NCBI RefSeq assembly: GCF_036206005.1
Contig: NZ_CP108143.1
Span: 6,849,501 to 6,913,500 of the forward strand
Length of the DNA: 64,000 bases
Source: Streptomyces sp. NBC_00178
GTDB lineage: Bacteria > Actinomycetota > Actinomycetes > Streptomycetales > Streptomycetaceae
Reading direction: 5' to 3'
Positions 8,227 to 16,131 of the stretch are shown here, piece after piece. Made by a program: the position numbers and the translations under genes. The stretch's first letter is position 1. Each line of letters opens with the position of its first letter. The notes under the pieces are model-generated. The model was not told the DNA's origin. It saw only the letters and a program-made list of their open reading frames with translations, and ran no database searches.

Positions 8227-9393
8227 TCAGGCACCCCAGCCGGCCTGTCGGCCCCCGACACGGTCGGCGGCGATGCGCTCCTGGTTGCCGGAGGCCAGGT
8301 AGGCGGCGAACGGGTCCCGGGCCAGGCCGAGTTCCTCACGTACGTCAGCGAGCAGCGGACGGACATCAGTGTTGAACGCGTCCATCAGCACACCGTTGGA
8401 CGCGAGGACGTCACCGGACCGCTGCGCCGAGGCCAGCGCCTCGGCATCGACCAGCAGCGCCTTCGCGGTCGCCTCCTGCACGTTGGTGACCGAGCGGATG
8501 ACGGCGGGGATCTTGGCCTCGATGTTGTGGCACTGGTCGAGCATGAAGTTGACGTTGGTCTCAGGCCGGAAACCGCCGTTCTTGACCACCTCGTGCATGA
8601 TCCGGAACAGCTGGAAGGGATCCGCCGCCCCGGCCATGAGGTCGTCGTCGGCGTAGAAGCGGGAGTTGAAGTCGAACGCGCCGAGCTTCCCCTCCCGCAG
8701 GAGGAAGGCGACGATGAACTCGATGTTGGTGCCGGGCGCATGGTGCCCGGTGTCCACGACCACCTGGGCCTTCGGGCCCAGCTTCAGGCAGTGCGCGTAC
8801 GAGGTGCCCCAGTCCGGGACGTCGGTGGTGTAGAAGGCGGGCTCGAAGAGCTTGTACTCCAGCAGCATCCGCTGGTCGGCGCCGAGACGTGCGTAGACCT
8901 CGGCCAGCGCCTCGGCCAGCCGGTCCTGGCGCCCCACGATGTCGTCCTGGCCCGGATAGTTGGTGCCGTCCGAGAACCACAGCTTGAGGTCGGGCGAGCC
9001 GGTGGCGTCCATGATGTCCACGCACTCGAGCAGGTGATCGGTCGCCTTGCGCCGGACCTTCGCGTCGGGATGGGTGACCGAGCCCAGCTTGAAGTCGTCG
9101 TCCTGGAAGACGTTGGAGTTGATCGCGCCGATGCGCAGCCCCAGCCCTTCGGCGTACCGGGTCAGCTCCGCGTAGTCGTCGACCCTGTCCCAGGGGATGT
9201 GCAGCGAGACCTTCGGAGCCACGCCGGTGTGGGCGTGCACCTGCGCTGCGTCCGCCAGCTTCTCGAACGGGTCGCGGGGGACCCCGGGCTGGGCGAAGAC
9301 CTTGAAGCGCGTACCGGAGTTGCCGTAACCCCAGGACGGCGTCTCGATGACCTGAGACTTCAGAGCTGCCGTGACGGCCGACACATCAGACAT
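8227..9393 (-). CDS. rhaI: L-rhamnose isomerase
   Basis: TIM-barrel sugar isomerase of the Pseudomonas/Bacillus RhaI type, 388 aa, converting L-rhamnose to L-rhamnulose with divalent metal. The sequence contains the metal-site stretches seen in this branch: an acidic LEYKLFEP segment, VDTGHHAPGTN and FDFNSRFYADDD. First gene of the rhamnose operon. I chose the ATG at 9393 because GAGG lies 6 bp upstream; an in-frame GTG at 9399 would sit directly on that site. Two LacI-type operators lie in the 211-bp divergent region upstream. No rhamnose transporter or mutarotase is in the window. Confidence 0.93.
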   Translation of the reverse strand: MSDVSAVTAALKSQVIETPSWGYGNSGTRFKVFAQPGVPRDPFEKLADAAQVHAHTGVAPKVSLHIPWDRVDDYAELTRYAEGLGLRIGAINSNVFQDDDFKLGSVTHPDAKVRRKATDHLLECVDIMDATGSPDLKLWFSDGTNYPGQDDIVGRQDRLAEALAEVYARLGADQRMLLEYKLFEPAFYTTDVPDWGTSYAHCLKLGPKAQVVVDTGHHAPGTNIEFIVAFLLREGKLGAFDFNSRFYADDDLMAGAADPFQLFRIMHEVVKNGGFRPETNVNFMLDQCHNIEAKIPAVIRSVTNVQEATAKALLVDAEALASAQRSGDVLASNGVLMDAFNTDVRPLLADVREELGLARDPFAAYLASGNQERIAADRVGGRQAGWGA

Positions 9394-9441
9394 GAACACC
9401 TCGTAAGCAGAGTCATCCGGCGACCGGTCAGGATCGGGATG

Positions 9442-9453
9442 TGAATCGTTTCA
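9442..9453. promoter_or_regulatory. LacI-type operator 1 of the rhamnose operon
   Basis: TGAATCGTTTCA (TGAAACGATTCA on the coding strand) is a near-palindrome of the TGAAACG/CGTTTCA form used by LacI-family repressors of sugar operons. It lies about 50 bp upstream of the isomerase start. Confidence 0.6.
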
Positions 9454-9519
9454 TCCAGAACGTACGCTAGGTTTGGGCCTCGCTGCTAGTCAAGCTGCTG
9501 AGCAAGTTTCTTCCTGATT

Positions 9520-9531
9520 TGAATCAATTCA
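9520..9531. promoter_or_regulatory. LacI-type operator 2 of the rhamnose operon
   Basis: TGAATCAATTCA repeats the TGAATC-TTCA pattern of the first operator, 78 bp away and in the same orientation. Two spaced sites allow looping or cooperative repression. The divergent ArsR-SRPBCC gene starts 73 bp further on and could also be affected. Confidence 0.55.
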
Positions 9532-9575
9532 TCGCGCCTGGTCCGGGGGCCTCGGGGTCTCGCTCCGATTGACAG

Positions 9576-9591
9576 GTGACCAAAAGGTCAC
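9576..9591 (+). promoter_or_regulatory. Palindromic operator before the ArsR-SRPBCC gene
   Basis: GTGACC-AAAA-GGTCAC is a perfect 6-4-6 inverted repeat ending 13 bp before the ATG of the ArsR-type gene. This position is typical for autoregulation by ArsR-family repressors and overlaps the likely promoter/leader. Confidence 0.6.
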
Positions 9592-9604
9592 ATATTTTGG
9601 ACGG

Positions 9605-10363
9605 ATGGACGCAGTGTTCAAGGCTCTGGCGGATCCCACGCGGCGCGAACTGCTCGACGAGCTGTTCCGTGAGGACGGGCAGACACTGGGTGCGCTGGAG
9701 GCCCGCTTCGAGATCACGCGATTCGCCGTGATGAAGCACCTCAGGCTGCTGGAGGCGGCGGGACTGGTCGTCACGCGGAGGCGGGGCCGGGAGAAGCTCC
9801 ACTTCCTGAACCCGGTGCCCATCCGACTCGTCCACGACCGGTGGGTGAGCAAGTACGCGGAGGCCTGGGCCGCCGGGCTCAGCGACCTCAAGAGTCGACT
9901 GGAGAATCCCATGGAGAAGGTCTTCGAGATCTACATCCGCACCACGCCCGAACGCCTCTGGGAGGCGATCACCGACCCCGAGATCAGAAGCCAGTACAAC
10001 TTCGGGGCACGCATCACCTCGGACTGGACCGAGGGGTCGACCTTCGAGATGGGCGCACCCGGTGCGCCCGGACCGCTCGGAGAAGGCCGGAACCTGGAGG
10101 TCGACCCGCCGCGCAGACTGGTCCAGAGCATGGTGGCGCTCTGGAGCGACGACGTGAGGAACGAGGGCGCCACCCGCGTCACGTGGGAGATCGAGCCCGT
10201 CGGCGACTCCTGCCGCCTCACCGTCACCCACGACGAACTGCGTGAAGGCGCCAACGACGAGCTGTACGGCGGTTGGCCGATGATCCTCTCCGGCCTGAAG
10301 ACCTGGCTGGAGACCGGGGAACGGCTCACCACACCCGGTTCCCTCATGTACACCGGTCAGTAG
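9605..10363 (+). CDS. ArsR-type regulator fused to an SRPBCC (AHSA1) domain
   Basis: 252-aa fusion. Residues 1 to about 95 are a winged-helix ArsR domain (FKALADPTRRELLDEL opening, recognition-helix region FAVMKHLRLLEAAGLV). Residues about 103-245 are an SRPBCC/AHSA1-like hydrophobic-cavity domain beginning MEKVFEIYIRTTPERLW. In many actinobacteria the two parts are separate neighbouring genes; here they form one protein, suggesting that the SRPBCC pocket binds the ligand that controls DNA binding. I chose ATG 9605; an in-frame TTG at 9569 would put the palindromic operator inside the gene. No metal-binding cysteine pair is seen, so arsenic sensing is unlikely. Target beyond itself unknown. 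Confidence 0.85.
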   Translation: MDAVFKALADPTRRELLDELFREDGQTLGALEARFEITRFAVMKHLRLLEAAGLVVTRRRGREKLHFLNPVPIRLVHDRWVSKYAEAWAAGLSDLKSRLENPMEKVFEIYIRTTPERLWEAITDPEIRSQYNFGARITSDWTEGSTFEMGAPGAPGPLGEGRNLEVDPPRRLVQSMVALWSDDVRNEGATRVTWEIEPVGDSCRLTVTHDELREGANDELYGGWPMILSGLKTWLETGERLTTPGSLMYTGQ

Positions 10364-10375
10364 GGGACCCGCGCC

Positions 10376-10405
10376 CGGCCCCGCCCCCTGAAAGGAGCGG
10401 GGCCG
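10376..10405. terminator. Convergent terminator hairpin
   Basis: Arms CGGCCCCGC (10376-10384) and GCGGGGCCG (10397-10405) form a 9-bp stem between the ArsR-SRPBCC gene and the converging small gene. Confidence 0.6.
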
Positions 10406-10418
10406 CCGCCGGGACCCG

Positions 10419-10646
10419 TCAGCGATCCGAACCGGTCAGGCTCGGCTGCAGTTTCCGGACGAGAGCGAAGAACCTGTCCTCGTTACCCGCGAGCCCGGCG
10501 CTGTGCAGGGCCTCGTCCGCCTCTTCCATCGGCGAGGCGAGCAGCGGCATGTACAGCGGACCGTCGGCCGGGTCGGCGAGCGCGGCGCGGGTGGCGGCCA
10601 GTAAGCGGATGTAGGCCTGGGCAGCGGCCACTTCTGTCTCGTGCAT
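10419..10646 (-). CDS. Small hypothetical protein with a TTA codon
   Basis: 75-aa protein, Ala/Leu-rich and predicted helical, with no signal peptide, membrane segment or recognised motif. A GGGAG ribosome site lies 8 bp before the ATG, and codon use is typical Streptomyces. Codon 15 (Leu) is TTA at 10602-10604, so translation should depend on the bldA tRNA and rise during development. No operon partner: it faces a convergent gene, and only decayed sequence lies upstream. Confidence 0.6.
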   Translation of the reverse strand: MHETEVAAAQAYIRLLAATRAALADPADGPLYMPLLASPMEEADEALHSAGLAGNEDRFFALVRKLQPSLTGSDR

Positions 10647-10945
10647 CTCAGCATCTCCCGGTCAGAGGTGTCGGACCGTCAAGCATCCCCCATGGGTCTG
10701 ACAACGAGGCCGAAGGCGGCGTCGGGCGGGGGGTCTGACGCTGGTGCGGCGAACACACGTCTCCCGGATCCGTGGCCTGCGTGTCGGTCACGTGACCATC
10801 GCTTGATCTGCGCCTTGTCGAGTCGCCGACCCCCTGTAGTGGACCCCCGTTCCACAGCCGGATCAGTCTGCTCGCAGACTGCCGGTCGTGGGATCGGAGC
10901 CGATCGACGAGGCTGCAGCCAGCCCTTCGACACATGTCCGGAAGT

Positions 10946-11065
10946 CGGCAGGCGGACATCGAGCTGACGCTCGGCATCCTGAACAAGCGCGTCGGTCAAC
11001 GGCGGCTGAACCCCGTAGCGCCCCTCGCCCCAGAACGTCCTCCTGACCTCGTCGAACCCCGCCAC
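10946..11065 (-). pseudogene. N-terminal remnant of an SMI1/KNR4-family gene
   Basis: Read from GTG 11065, the minus strand encodes FDEVRRTFWGEG, then GVQPPLTDALVQDAE and RQLDVRLP. This matches the usual opening of actinobacterial SMI1/KNR4 (SUKH) proteins. After about 40 residues the frame stays open but similarity ends, leaving arginine-rich low-information sequence to 10679. I read this as a deletion or rearrangement product. SUKH proteins are often toxin-immunity factors; no toxin remnant is visible. The rest of 10647-11145 holds nothing I can support. Confidence 0.5.
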
Positions 11066-11145
11066 GAGCGCATCCTGCGGACCTCGCCCACGGGCTTGAC
11101 CAGCTACAGGAGCTTCAACGCAGGCCCGCCGTACGGGCCGGCCGG

Positions 11146-11625
11146 TCACGCGCGGACGGCGGACGGCGGTTCCACTTCGAGGAAGCGTCGCTTGCGTGGC
11201 CCCCGGTAGAGCAAGGCCGTCCAGCCGAGCCGCCGCAGCACCTCGGCGCAGCCGGCCAGTGCCTCTCCCTCGTCGTGCGCCGCTCCGCTGCCCGGGGGGC
11301 CGACCCACTCCACCCGCACGGAGCCGGGCCGGTCGTTCTCGCGCACGCGATAGCCCGTCGCCGTCCGCTCGCCGGACGGTCCGACCGCGGACGGGGTTGT
11401 CCCGGCAGCCTCCAGTGCCAACGCCACGGCCCGCAGCGGCCGGTGGAGCTCCCACGGGGCCGGCGCCCCTTCGGGGTCCGCGCAGGTGCTGCGGGTCAGA
11501 CGCCTGATCTGGAGCATCCCTTCGAACGCTGTCCGCACCTCCCCGGTGCGGGTGCCCTTCGGGTCCGGCGCCACCGGGCCGTCCCCGGTCGCCGCCTCGA
11601 ACACCCGCTCCTGTGCCTCGCCCAT
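11146..11625 (-). CDS. Hypothetical cytosolic protein
   Basis: 159 aa from ATG 11625; a longer in-frame reading is arginine-rich and less protein-like. There is a helical acidic N-terminus, then a region (about residues 95-145, with VRVEWVGPPGSG) that could form strands. No membrane segment, signal peptide or recognised motif. It precedes the SMI1/KNR4 remnant on the same strand and could belong to the same old cassette. I do not recognise the family. The gap 11626-11886 before it has only a short simple repeat. Confidence 0.5.
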   Translation of the reverse strand: MGEAQERVFEAATGDGPVAPDPKGTRTGEVRTAFEGMLQIRRLTRSTCADPEGAPAPWELHRPLRAVALALEAAGTTPSAVGPSGERTATGYRVRENDRPGSVRVEWVGPPGSGAAHDEGEALAGCAEVLRRLGWTALLYRGPRKRRFLEVEPPSAVRA

Positions 11626-11844
11626 ACCCCGCCTCTCACCGGTGACGACCCCCGGGGCCAAGTGTGCGCCCGCCCACTGACATCGGCCGCCCGTCCGCAG
11701 CACAGCACACCGCACCGCACCGCCGCCTCGGCGACCTGCTGAGACGTTTCGGCGAGAGGCCGACCGCCTTTCGCGCGGCGGTGTCCGCGAGCAGATCCTC
11801 AGCGAGCACGGGCGACTGACAAGGACAGCGGGACGCGCCTGGCG

Positions 11845-11884
11845 GGCACAGGCACAGACAACACAGGCACAGGCACGCGCACAG
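11845..11884. repeat. Short CAGGCA-type simple repeat
   Basis: Several copies of GGCACA/CAGGCA in about 40 bp, directly beyond the stop codon of the acetyltransferase gene. Non-coding as far as I can tell. Confidence 0.5.
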
Positions 11885-11886
11885 GG

Positions 11887-12426
11887 TCAGACGGTGGACT
11901 CCCCGGCATCGACATCGACGTAGCCCAGCATCCGGTTCATGGCGATGGCCCTCGTGTTGGCGGCGTGGTGCAGGGTGCGCACGCGGTGTACGCCGCACAC
12001 TTCGGCGAAGCCGATTCCGTGGACCTTCATGGCGACGGCGACGCCCGCGCGCCGGTACTCCCGCCGCATCCCGGTCATTTCGTTGAACACCCATCCCGAC
12101 GCCCGCCGGTCCGAGGTGGCGGCCATGCCCGCCCAGGCGCCGTCACCCGCTACGGCCAGTACGACTCCGCGAGGATCGAACGAGGGCACGTCGACGCGCT
12201 CCCGTACGTACTCCTCGTACGTGTAGAAGAGTCCCCGGCCCGGGATGTCGGCGGCACAGTCCCTGTTGAGCTCGTACAGGCGACGACGGTTCGAGGGGGT
12301 GTCACCGAGTTCCGCGTACGTCGTCAGCATCAGGCCGGCCGATCGGCAGCGGTCGGTGTACGGCGCCCAGCGGTCCACGTCGATGTGGCGCACGTCCAGT
12401 TCCAGACCGACCCAGGTCTCACCCAC
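11887..12426 (-). CDS. GNAT-family acetyltransferase domain protein
   Basis: 179 aa. The second half has the GNAT core: beta4 (GVVLAVAGDGAWAGMAA), an MTGM beta5 segment, REYRRAGVAVAMK (the acetyl-CoA pyrophosphate loop, R-x-x-R/G-x-G/A form) and a C-terminal HAANTRAIAMNRMLGY helix-strand typical of GNATs acting on small molecules. Its layout resembles one half of the two-domain (about 320 aa) Streptomyces GNATs. The GTG start overlaps the stop of the upstream SRPBCC gene by 8 bp, implying translational coupling. The acceptor substrate cannot be inferred. Confidence 0.75.
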   Translation of the reverse strand: MGETWVGLELDVRHIDVDRWAPYTDRCRSAGLMLTTYAELGDTPSNRRRLYELNRDCAADIPGRGLFYTYEEYVRERVDVPSFDPRGVVLAVAGDGAWAGMAATSDRRASGWVFNEMTGMRREYRRAGVAVAMKVHGIGFAEVCGVHRVRTLHHAANTRAIAMNRMLGYVDVDAGESTV

Positions 12427-12952
12427 GGTGCGAGTCCTCCGGAGCGAGTCCGGCGTCCTGCTCCAGGACGGCCTTCAGGCGGTTCAGTGTCGTACGGATG
12501 TTCCCGCGCTGGAACTCGGCGAACGTCTGGCCCCGCGTCGCCAGCCGGTCGAACGCGTCGGCGAGGAAATCAGGCCACGCAAGCCGGTGATCCGTCCACG
12601 TCTCGGTGACCCGCGTCGCACCGTCGACCGCTTCGAATCGGTACTCCCACAGTGCGATGGGCGCCCGGAGCCGTGGGCGCCGCGCCCCGATCGCGTGCAC
12701 GCGGAAGGCGAACCGCCGGCCGGGGTCGGCGGCGGTGACCGTGCAGCGGGTCGTCCAGCGGAAGGAGCCGCGCTTGTTCCGGCCTTCGAAGACCATCCCG
12801 ACGTACGGGCCGCGGTGCTCGCCGAGCACCCGCGCACCCCTGTTCTCGGGGCTCCACCTCCCCATCGCGGTGGGATCGCTGAGCTGGTCGTACACGTGGG
12901 AGGGATCGGCCCGGATCAGAATGCTGTCCGACACGGACATGGTGCGGGGCAT
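12419..12952 (-). CDS. SRPBCC (START-like) family protein
   Basis: 177 aa from ATG 12952, with AGGAG 7 bp upstream. The fold signature is an N-terminal SILIRADPSHVYDQLSDP strand-helix, a central FRWTTRCTVTAADPG strand pair and WEYRFEAVDGATRVTETWTD, matching polyketide-cyclase/dehydrase-like lipid- or aromatic-binding proteins. A C-terminal helix (about 125-165) caps the cavity. It is translationally coupled to the downstream GNAT and divergent from the radical SAM gene. No enzymatic activity can be assigned. Confidence 0.8.
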   Translation of the reverse strand: MPRTMSVSDSILIRADPSHVYDQLSDPTAMGRWSPENRGARVLGEHRGPYVGMVFEGRNKRGSFRWTTRCTVTAADPGRRFAFRVHAIGARRPRLRAPIALWEYRFEAVDGATRVTETWTDHRLAWPDFLADAFDRLATRGQTFAEFQRGNIRTTLNRLKAVLEQDAGLAPEDSHRG

Positions 12953-13091
12953 GGGGTCACTCCTGTCCTCGGCCGGCGCGACCCGAGGGAAGCCGGACGG
13001 GTCATCTGCGAACGCCTGACGGTGCTGGTTCGTTGGACAGTGTGGCCTACACGCAACAGTGTCCATGACACCGGACCCGAGGAGCCCGTAC

Positions 13092-14444
13092 ATGCCAAGC
13101 CCTGCCGACTCCGGCTCCACCCGACCCGCCGCCGTCTCGGGCGAGCGGACACGCCTGGTGGAACGGCTCATGGAGCGGTTCCCCCACGTGCCGAGAGAAG
13201 CCGTCATCAAGGAGGACCTGCTGCGCGGCGGCATGGCGTTCGACGAATCCGCCCTCAGCGACAACGAGGACGGGGACGTGAAGCCGAAGTCCTACTTCAT
13301 CTTCTCCTTCGACCACGGCACCCTGCCCGAGCTCGGAGCGGCCGCCCTGCGGCGGCCCCCCGAGGAGATCGTGCTCACCGGCGGGCCGTACGACCTGCGC
13401 CGCACCGTGGTGTCGGTGCGCGTCAATCCCGCCTCGCCCTACCGCGTGGCCGCCGGGCCCGACGGAGTCCTGGGCCTGTACCTGGACGGCGCCCGCATCT
13501 CGGACGTGGGCCTGCCCCCGATGCCCGACTACTACCGGCACACGCTCTCCAACGGAAAATCCGTGATGGAGGTGGCCCCCACGATCCAGTGGGGCTACCT
13601 CGTCTACCTCACGGTCTTCCGCGTGTGCCAGTACTTCGGCGCCAAGGAGGAGTGCCAGTACTGCGACATCAACCACAACTGGCGCCAGCACAAGGCGGCG
13701 GGCCGCCCCTACACCGGGGTGAAGGACGTCGAGGAGGTGCTGGAGGCGCTCGACATCATCGACCGCCACGACGCCGCGCGCACGACCACCGCCTACACGC
13801 TCACCGGGGGCGCCATCACCTCCCACCTCCAGGGCAAGGACGAGGCCGACTTCTACGGCCAGTACGCCCGGGCCATCGAGGAGCGCTTCCCCGGACGCTG
13901 GATCGGCAAGGTGGTCGCCCAGGCGCTCCCCAAGGACGACGTCCAGCGCTTCCACGACCACGGCGTGCAGATCTACCACCCCAACTACGAGGTGTGGGAC
14001 CGCCGCCTGTTCGAGCTCTACTGCCCGGGCAAGGAGCGTTACGTCGGCCGCGACGAGTGGCACCGCCGCATCCTCGACTCCGCGGACGTCTTCGGCGCCC
14101 GGAACGTGATCCCCAACTTCGTCGCCGGAGTGGAGATGGCCGAGCCCTTCGGCTTCACCACCGTCGACGAAGCCATCGCGTCGACCACCGAAGGCCTCCG
14201 CTTCTTCATGTCGCACGGCATCACCCCGCGCTTCACCACCTGGTGCCCGGAGCCCACCACACCCCTCGGCAGGACGAATCCCGACGGCGCGCCCCTCGAG
14301 TACCACATCAGGCTGCTCGACGCGTACCGCTCGACCATGGAGGAGTACGGCCTGTCATCGCCGCCCGGATACGGCCCGGCGGGCGCGGGCCGCGCGGTGT
14401 TCTCGGTCAGCTCGTTCATGGACAGCCTGCCTGCCCGGGACTGA
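13092..14444 (+). CDS. Radical SAM protein with non-canonical C-x8-C-x2-C motif
   Basis: 450 aa from ATG 13092, chosen because GAGGAG lies 7 bp upstream (ATG 13065 is also in frame). The only cysteine cluster that could bind the 4Fe-4S centre is VCQYFGAKEECQYCDIN, with Cys179, Cys188 and Cys191: spacing C-x8-C-x2-C instead of C-x3-C-x2-C. The following region (LTGGAIT near 260; GVQIYHPNYEVWD; NVIPNFVAGVEM) resembles the TIM barrel of BioB/ThiH/HydE-type enzymes, where an N-x-E segment contacts SAM. A 165-residue N-terminal extension precedes the barrel. No precursor peptide, SPASM domain or cofactor pathway gene adjoins, so product and substrate are unknown. Confidence 0.75.
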   Translation: MPSPADSGSTRPAAVSGERTRLVERLMERFPHVPREAVIKEDLLRGGMAFDESALSDNEDGDVKPKSYFIFSFDHGTLPELGAAALRRPPEEIVLTGGPYDLRRTVVSVRVNPASPYRVAAGPDGVLGLYLDGARISDVGLPPMPDYYRHTLSNGKSVMEVAPTIQWGYLVYLTVFRVCQYFGAKEECQYCDINHNWRQHKAAGRPYTGVKDVEEVLEALDIIDRHDAARTTTAYTLTGGAITSHLQGKDEADFYGQYARAIEERFPGRWIGKVVAQALPKDDVQRFHDHGVQIYHPNYEVWDRRLFELYCPGKERYVGRDEWHRRILDSADVFGARNVIPNFVAGVEMAEPFGFTTVDEAIASTTEGLRFFMSHGITPRFTTWCPEPTTPLGRTNPDGAPLEYHIRLLDAYRSTMEEYGLSSPPGYGPAGAGRAVFSVSSFMDSLPARD

Positions 14445-14445
14445 C

Positions 14446-14476
14446 GCCTCGCGGCTGGTCCGAGGCCGCGCGAGGC
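14446..14476 (+). terminator. Hairpin after the radical SAM gene
   Basis: Arms GCCTCGCG (14446-14453) and CGCGAGGC (14469-14476) immediately follow the stop codon, between convergent genes. Confidence 0.5.
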
Positions 14477-14569
14477 GGTCACCGGCCCGGCATCCGGCCG
14501 AGGCGACGGCGAGGGTGCCCGCACCCGGTCCCTCCCGGGACGGGCACCACGTCCGTACGGCGTGCGGCC

Positions 14570-15229
14570 TCAGGCGCGCCACTCGGCGGTGCGCTCCGGC
14601 GATGCCTCCGCCAGGGCCTTGGTGATGGCCTCGACGTCGCCCCGGTTTCCGTAGGCGGGCGTGCCGGGCTGCTGGCGCCACGAGTCGTCGAGGCCACCGG
14701 CGTCCACGGTGTCGAAACCGAGCTCGTCGATCAGGTCCCGCACGACCTGCTTGGCCGCGGGGTCGTCACCGGAAACCGGAAGCGCCTGCCGGCCGGGAGT
14801 GCCGTGCGGTACGGCGTTGTCCAGGATGTCCTGGGCGTACGTCCCGTTGAACGCCTTGATCATCGGACGGCCCAGATGCTGCTCGGTCCACCGGCTCTCC
14901 GTCAGTCCGTCCTCGATGGCGGCGATCCTCCCGTCGCGCTGCTGCGGGTAGTAGTTGCCCGTGTCGATGAACACCGCTCCGTCCGCGGCTCCGTCGAGAA
15001 TGCCCGCGGGCAGGCCGGGAACGGACTTGAGCGGGACGGTCACCACCACGACGTCCGCCCCGCGCGCGGCTTCGGTTGAACGGACCGCCGTGGCTCCCGT
15101 CTCCTCGGCGAGCGCTGCGAGCGTCTCCGGCCCGCGGGAGTTGGCGACGGCGACATCGTGACCCAGAGCGGTGAGCCGCCGGGTCAGGTTGCCGCCGATG
15201 TTGCCCGCCCCGATGATGCCGATCTTCAT
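14570..15229 (-). CDS. F420H2:NADP oxidoreductase-like (NAD(P)-binding) protein
   Basis: 219 aa from ATG 15229, with GGAAGG 8 bp upstream. It opens with a Rossmann motif GIIGAGNIGGNL (residues 3-14) and has the SRGPE phosphate-binding segment (about 31-35) used for NADP. The fold matches the FNO/NADP oxidoreductase coenzyme-F420-dependent family, though many actinobacterial members act as plain NADPH-dependent reductases. The C-terminal half (KAFNGTYAQDI, DAGGLDDSW) is family-typical. Stand-alone gene, divergent from the lysozyme. Substrate not assignable. Confidence 0.8.
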   Translation of the reverse strand: MKIGIIGAGNIGGNLTRRLTALGHDVAVANSRGPETLAALAEETGATAVRSTEAARGADVVVVTVPLKSVPGLPAGILDGAADGAVFIDTGNYYPQQRDGRIAAIEDGLTESRWTEQHLGRPMIKAFNGTYAQDILDNAVPHGTPGRQALPVSGDDPAAKQVVRDLIDELGFDTVDAGGLDDSWRQQPGTPAYGNRGDVEAITKALAEASPERTAEWRA

Positions 15230-15388
15230 GATTACGACCTTCCGATGCCGAATGCGTGAGGTGAAAGGGTCTCGCCGGATCACCAACCCGGAGCGGCAGG
15301 ACACTATTCCGTGCCCGCTGAATCGGTTCTGCGGCCGTGCGACGGATGGCTGCTCCGCGGCCGGGCACGTATGGACGAGACAAGCGGA

Positions 15389-15970
15389 ATGAGTGTCCCC
15401 CACTTGGAGGTGGAGCCCGTGCTGCACGGGGTCGACGTCAGCGCCTATCAGACCGACTTCGACACGGACGACGTGGATTTCGTCTTCGTGAAGGCGACCG
15501 AGGGCCGCACCTATGTCAATCCGAGACTGAAGAACCAGGTGAAGCGCGCCCGTGACGCCGACTGCATTGTCGGTTTCTATCACTTCCTGTGGCCCGGACA
15601 CGCCAAGGAGCAGGCCGCGCATTTCGTCGAGGGGGCTCCGGACAAGCCCGGCGACCTTCTCGCGGTCGACTGGGAGGAGACGGGCGAGGGCACGCGTGCG
15701 AGCAGCACGGACAAGGACCGCTTCATCCGTGAGGTGAAGAGGCTGAAGCCGCGTCACCGTGTCCTGCTGTACTGCAACCGTTCCTTCTGGCGCACCCACG
15801 ACACGAGCTCGTACGCCGGTGACGGGCTCTGGATCGCGGACTACGGCACGGCAGGCGAACCACGGGTGGAGGCCGACTGGCGCATCCACCAGTACACCGA
15901 CCACCCGCTCGACAAGAACGTGGCCGACTTCCGGTCGCGGGACGCGATGCGTGCCTGGGCGGAGGGCTGA
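15389..15970 (+). CDS. GH25 lysozyme-like muramidase
   Basis: Glycoside hydrolase family 25, about 193 aa, expected to cleave the N-acetylmuramic acid-N-acetylglucosamine bond of peptidoglycan. Catalytic-barrel signatures: GVDVSAYQ (Asp16), DFVFVKATEG, the acidic pair in LAVDWEETGEG (Asp94, Glu96), LYCNRSFW, LWIADYG and IHQYTD. No signal peptide or binding module is visible, so export is unclear; it may be autolytic or released by another route. Start uncertain: GTG 15311 and ATG 15371 are in frame, and none has a strong ribosome site. The domain begins about 10 residues after the chosen start. Confidence 0.8.
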   Translation: MSVPHLEVEPVLHGVDVSAYQTDFDTDDVDFVFVKATEGRTYVNPRLKNQVKRARDADCIVGFYHFLWPGHAKEQAAHFVEGAPDKPGDLLAVDWEETGEGTRASSTDKDRFIREVKRLKPRHRVLLYCNRSFWRTHDTSSYAGDGLWIADYGTAGEPRVEADWRIHQYTDHPLDKNVADFRSRDAMRAWAEG

Positions 15971-16131
15971 GGGAGCGGGCGCGTCAACAGCGGTATCGCG
16001 GCTGTCGGCCAATGGAGTGTCCTTTGCCAGCCACTGGTGCAGTGCACAGGGAGATGGCAGGCGTCGCCGCCGCGCGGAGTCCATCCTGGTCGCCGAGTCA
16101 GCAATCGGCCGTCGACCGAAGGAGTGCCGCA

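Noticed and set aside
7168..9444. Long forward open frame (about 760 codons) opposite the rhamnose genes
   Set aside because: Mirror of the isomerase and aldolase genes; translation rich in Gly, Val, Arg with no motifs and no ribosome site.
12245..15079. Forward open frame of about 940 codons spanning several genes
   Set aside because: Crosses the SRPBCC, radical SAM and reductase genes in wrong frames; arginine/proline-rich and without a start site.
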